A DNA stretch of 64,000 bases from positions 1,565,001 through 1,629,000 of the forward strand of contig NZ_PCOC01000002.1 of NCBI RefSeq assembly GCF_002975205.1, read 5' to 3'. Under the pieces are notes generated by a model that was not told the DNA's origin, searched no databases, and saw only the letters and a program-made list of their open reading frames with translations. The position numbers were made by a program, and so were the translations under genes. The stretch is from Ochrobactrum vermis. GTDB lineage: Bacteria > Pseudomonadota > Alphaproteobacteria > Rhizobiales > Rhizobiaceae. Below, one piece after another: positions 61,727-64,000 of the stretch. Within the stretch, counting starts at the first letter, position 1. Each line of letters starts with the position of its first letter.

Positions 61727-62485
61727 CTATTTTTTCGTCGGGGCCAGAACGATCTCGTGGATCGTAACCTTGGGATTCATATTGGCAACATAAAGCGCGG
61801 TTTCGGCCATATCCTCGGGCTGGATGACATCATCCATGCGGGAGAGATCGAAGCCGGGCCGACGCGCGAGCAGCGGCGTCGCCACCTCACCGGGGCACAG
61901 CACTGTCGACCGGATGCCATTCGGGCCTTCCTGCGCATTCAGGCTGGCACTCAGATCGTTGAGCGCATGTTTGGACGCGCCATAGGGAACGCCGCCGCCG
62001 GGTGACGAGAACCGCCCCGCCCAGGACGATGTATGGATCATCAGGCCTCCGCCCTGCGCGCGCATAGGCGTCAAGGCAGCGGCAATCACGTTTATCGCCC
62101 CTTTGATGTTGATGTCGATGACATCGTCCCACGAATCAAAATCGATATCCGCCCAGCTACGGCGCGGAATATTCAGACCGGCATTGTTGCAGAGCACGTC
62201 CAGACGGCCGGCCCATTCCACGATGGCTGCGGCTGTAGCGGCAACTGCCCCGCGGTCGAGAACGTCCGCCGGAAATATCTGTGCCTCGCCACCATTGGAG
62301 ACGATTTCTTCGGCAATGGATGCAAGCGCATCCGCCTTGCGGCCCGTCAGCGCCACCCGCCAGCCTTCGCGCGCAAACCGTCGCGCCATGGCAGCGCCGA
62401 TGCCCGACCCGGCACCGGTTATCCAGACCGCACCACGTTCGTTTTTGCCCGAATTTGCGTTCAGCTCGGGGGAAATCTGGCTCAT
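61727..62485 (-). CDS. Short-chain dehydrogenase/reductase
   Basis: The start is the ATG of MSQISPELNANSG, eight bases after GGAG, giving 252 residues. The cofactor motif is TGAGSGIG, then NNAG, the catalytic Ser in HTSSWAG and the Tyr/Lys pair in PYGASKHAL. All catalytic residues are present, unlike the SDR at 25.8 kb. The residue after beta-2 (TGRKADAL, with Arg and Lys) suggests NADP preference. The substrate is unknown. It leads a two-gene unit with the VOC gene and is divergent from the peptide-type binding protein. Confidence 0.93.
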   Translation of the reverse strand: MSQISPELNANSGKNERGAVWITGAGSGIGAAMARRFAREGWRVALTGRKADALASIAEEIVSNGGEAQIFPADVLDRGAVAATAAAIVEWAGRLDVLCNNAGLNIPRRSWADIDFDSWDDVIDINIKGAINVIAAALTPMRAQGGGLMIHTSSWAGRFSSPGGGVPYGASKHALNDLSASLNAQEGPNGIRSTVLCPGEVATPLLARRPGFDLSRMDDVIQPEDMAETALYVANMNPKVTIHEIVLAPTKK

Positions 62486-62732
62486 CAACAAACTCCGTCG
62501 TAGAAAATCGACACTTATTAACGCAGGCTGGTCGAGAAATTTTACCAATTTTGCTCGACATATTAGTTTATCTTGACAATATCGTCACGGATTCTAGCAT
62601 ATCAATGCTTGCATACAATAAAGACCCTCTGAAGTGGCATTTTGTTGCGATTTCAGGGGCTTGAACAATATTGGGACGTGCGGGAAAAGAGGCTCGAAAG
62701 CCCTCCCTCAACGTCCTTCAGGGGAACAGAGA

Positions 62733-64000
62733 ATGCATATCAAAAAAGTTGGCCTTGGCCTGTTTCTTGCGGCGTTTTCGCTTGCGGCAGCGCCTTCGCA
62801 CGCCGAAGACGTAAAGCGCGGCGGCACTGTCATCGTCCATATGAACACCGAGCAGGGTGTGCTTAACCCTGCGCTGCGCGCCTCAACCGGCGTCTATCAG
62901 ATCACCGGCCGCATCATGGAGCCGCTGATCGACCGCACTTATGAGGGCTATGTGCCGGTTCTGGCGACGAGCTGGTCATCCTCGGAAGACGGCAAGGCCA
63001 TCACCTTCAAGCTGCGCGAGAATGTGCGCTGGCATGACGGCCAGCCTTTCACCTGCGATGACGTTTCGTTCAGCGCGATGAACCTCTGGAAGAAGCTGCT
63101 CAACTATTCGACCACGCTTCAAGCCAATCTCGAAGCTGTCGATTGCACCGATCCGCATACGGCAGTGTTCCGCTATTCCAAGCCGATGCCTCTGGAATTG
63201 CTGGTCGCCGCCATGCCCGATCTTGGCCATCCGGTGCCGAAGCATCTTTATGAAGGCACCGATATTCTGAAGAACAAGTACAATTCCGCGCCGGTCGGTA
63301 CGGGTCCGTTCAAGTTCGTCGAATATGAGCGTGGCCAGCATATCATTGCCGAGCGCAATGACGATTACTGGCGCGGCAAGGAATATCCTTATCTCGACCG
63401 CGTGATCTGGCGTTTCATGCCGGACAAGGCAGCCGCTGCTGCTGCCCTTGAAGCAGGCGAGATGATGGAAACCGGCTTCAACGGCATTTCCATGTCGGAT
63501 ACCGAGCGCCTCCAGAAGGATGGCCGCTTCGATACCGGCACCAAGGGGTTCGAGAACAACGTCGCCCACTCGACGGTCGAGTTCAACCTGCGCAATCCGA
63601 TCCTTGCCAATCTGAAGGTTCGCCAAGCAATCTATCATGCGCTCGACATCGACTTTGCGATCAAGACCATCATGCGCGGCTATGCCAAGCCGGGCCGTGG
63701 CCCGATCCCCAGCACTGGCGGCGCCAATTATACGGATCAGGTTCAGACCTACCCGTACGATGTTGAAAAGGCCAAGAAACTGCTCGACGAAGCCGGTTAT
63801 CCGGCTGGCCCGGACGGCATCCGCTTCAAGCTGCGCCATCGTCCGGCTCCATGGGGCGAATATACACAGCTCTGGGCTGAATATTATGCGCAGGCCATGA
63901 AGGAAGTCGGCATCGACGTTGAAATCCTGACCAATGACGCGCCGGGCTTCCTGAACGGCGTCTATCGCGATCATGACTTCGACACGGCAAGCGGCTGGCA
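62733..64000 (+). CDS. Peptide/nickel-type ABC solute-binding protein, C-terminus beyond the window
   Basis: Open from an ATG with AGGGGAA upstream to the window edge, about 422 residues. A Sec signal (MHIKKVGLGLFLAAFSLA, cut after PSHA) precedes an SBP_bac_5 fold. Family signatures are PLIDRTYEGYVPVLATSW, ITFKLRENVRWHDGQPFTCDDV (split), GTGPFKFVEYERGQHII (split) and LKVRQAIYHALD. Such proteins deliver oligopeptides or other solutes to Opp/Dpp-type importers. The missing end is probably about 100 residues. Permease genes should follow outside the window. Confidence 0.92.
   Translation, partial: MHIKKVGLGLFLAAFSLAAAPSHAEDVKRGGTVIVHMNTEQGVLNPALRASTGVYQITGRIMEPLIDRTYEGYVPVLATSWSSSEDGKAITFKLRENVRWHDGQPFTCDDVSFSAMNLWKKLLNYSTTLQANLEAVDCTDPHTAVFRYSKPMPLELLVAAMPDLGHPVPKHLYEGTDILKNKYNSAPVGTGPFKFVEYERGQHIIAERNDDYWRGKEYPYLDRVIWRFMPDKAAAAAALEAGEMMETGFNGISMSDTERLQKDGRFDTGTKGFENNVAHSTVEFNLRNPILANLKVRQAIYHALDIDFAIKTIMRGYAKPGRGPIPSTGGANYTDQVQTYPYDVEKAKKLLDEAGYPAGPDGIRFKLRHRPAPWGEYTQLWAEYYAQAMKEVGIDVEILTNDAPGFLNGVYRDHDFDTASGW

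Overview
The window reads as chromosomal DNA of an alphaproteobacterium of the Hyphomicrobiales, most like the Brucella/Ochrobactrum group. This is inferred from ExoF/ExoP-type polysaccharide export, a BigR-type sulfur regulator, choline-sulfate genes, many binding-protein ABC transporters, translationally coupled genes with ATGA overlaps, and scattered REP-like repeats of a style common in Rhizobiales. No rRNA, tRNA, CRISPR array, phage or insertion sequence was seen. Both window edges cut genes.

Region 1 (1-17.2 kb) is a surface polysaccharide locus. It encodes a Wzx-like flippase (cut by the left edge), a WecA/MraY-type initiating phosphosugar transferase, a GT2 glycosyltransferase, a YdcF-type DUF218 protein, a Wzy-like polymerase and a hexapeptide acetyltransferase. 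Three GT4 glycosyltransferases, the GDP-L-fucose genes gmd and fcl, an outer-membrane export protein (ExoF type) and a Wzz/ExoP-type co-polymerase follow. A LuxR-type regulator with a degenerate receiver and a Crp/Fnr regulator sit at the right end. Together these would make, flip, polymerise and export an acetylated polymer that probably contains fucose.

Region 2 (17.5-31.3 kb) is a mix of small units: an ACS-type MFS transporter, a Mop protein, MsrB, a LytTR regulator, an MFS exporter divergent from a TetR-EamA pair with a perfect palindromic operator, a LysR/SDR pair, an XRE regulator divergent from a small membrane protein and a DUF1330 protein, a Tat-exported amidohydrolase and two DUF1801 proteins.

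Region 3 (31.4-49.6 kb) holds a GGDEF-EAL protein, a CNNM/CorC-type CBS protein, a ribose-type ABC importer on the + strand, and a long - strand operon. That operon has a GntR regulator, a DapA-like enzyme, a complete four-gene ABC importer, an enolase-superfamily enzyme, an SMP-30 lactonase, an IlvD/Edd dehydratase and an RraA-like protein. It is a self-contained uptake and catabolic system for a sugar acid or its lactone; the substrate is not identified.

Region 4 (49.7-64 kb) has an MsbA-like ABC exporter, a bigR-yeeE-yeeE operon, a hydrolase plus ring-cleaving dioxygenase pair resembling quinone-detoxification operons, a DUF808 membrane protein, a dienelactone hydrolase, a YqhA-like protein, a choline-sulfate cluster (LysR regulator, choX, betC), a VOC-SDR pair and the start of a peptide-type ABC binding protein cut by the right edge.
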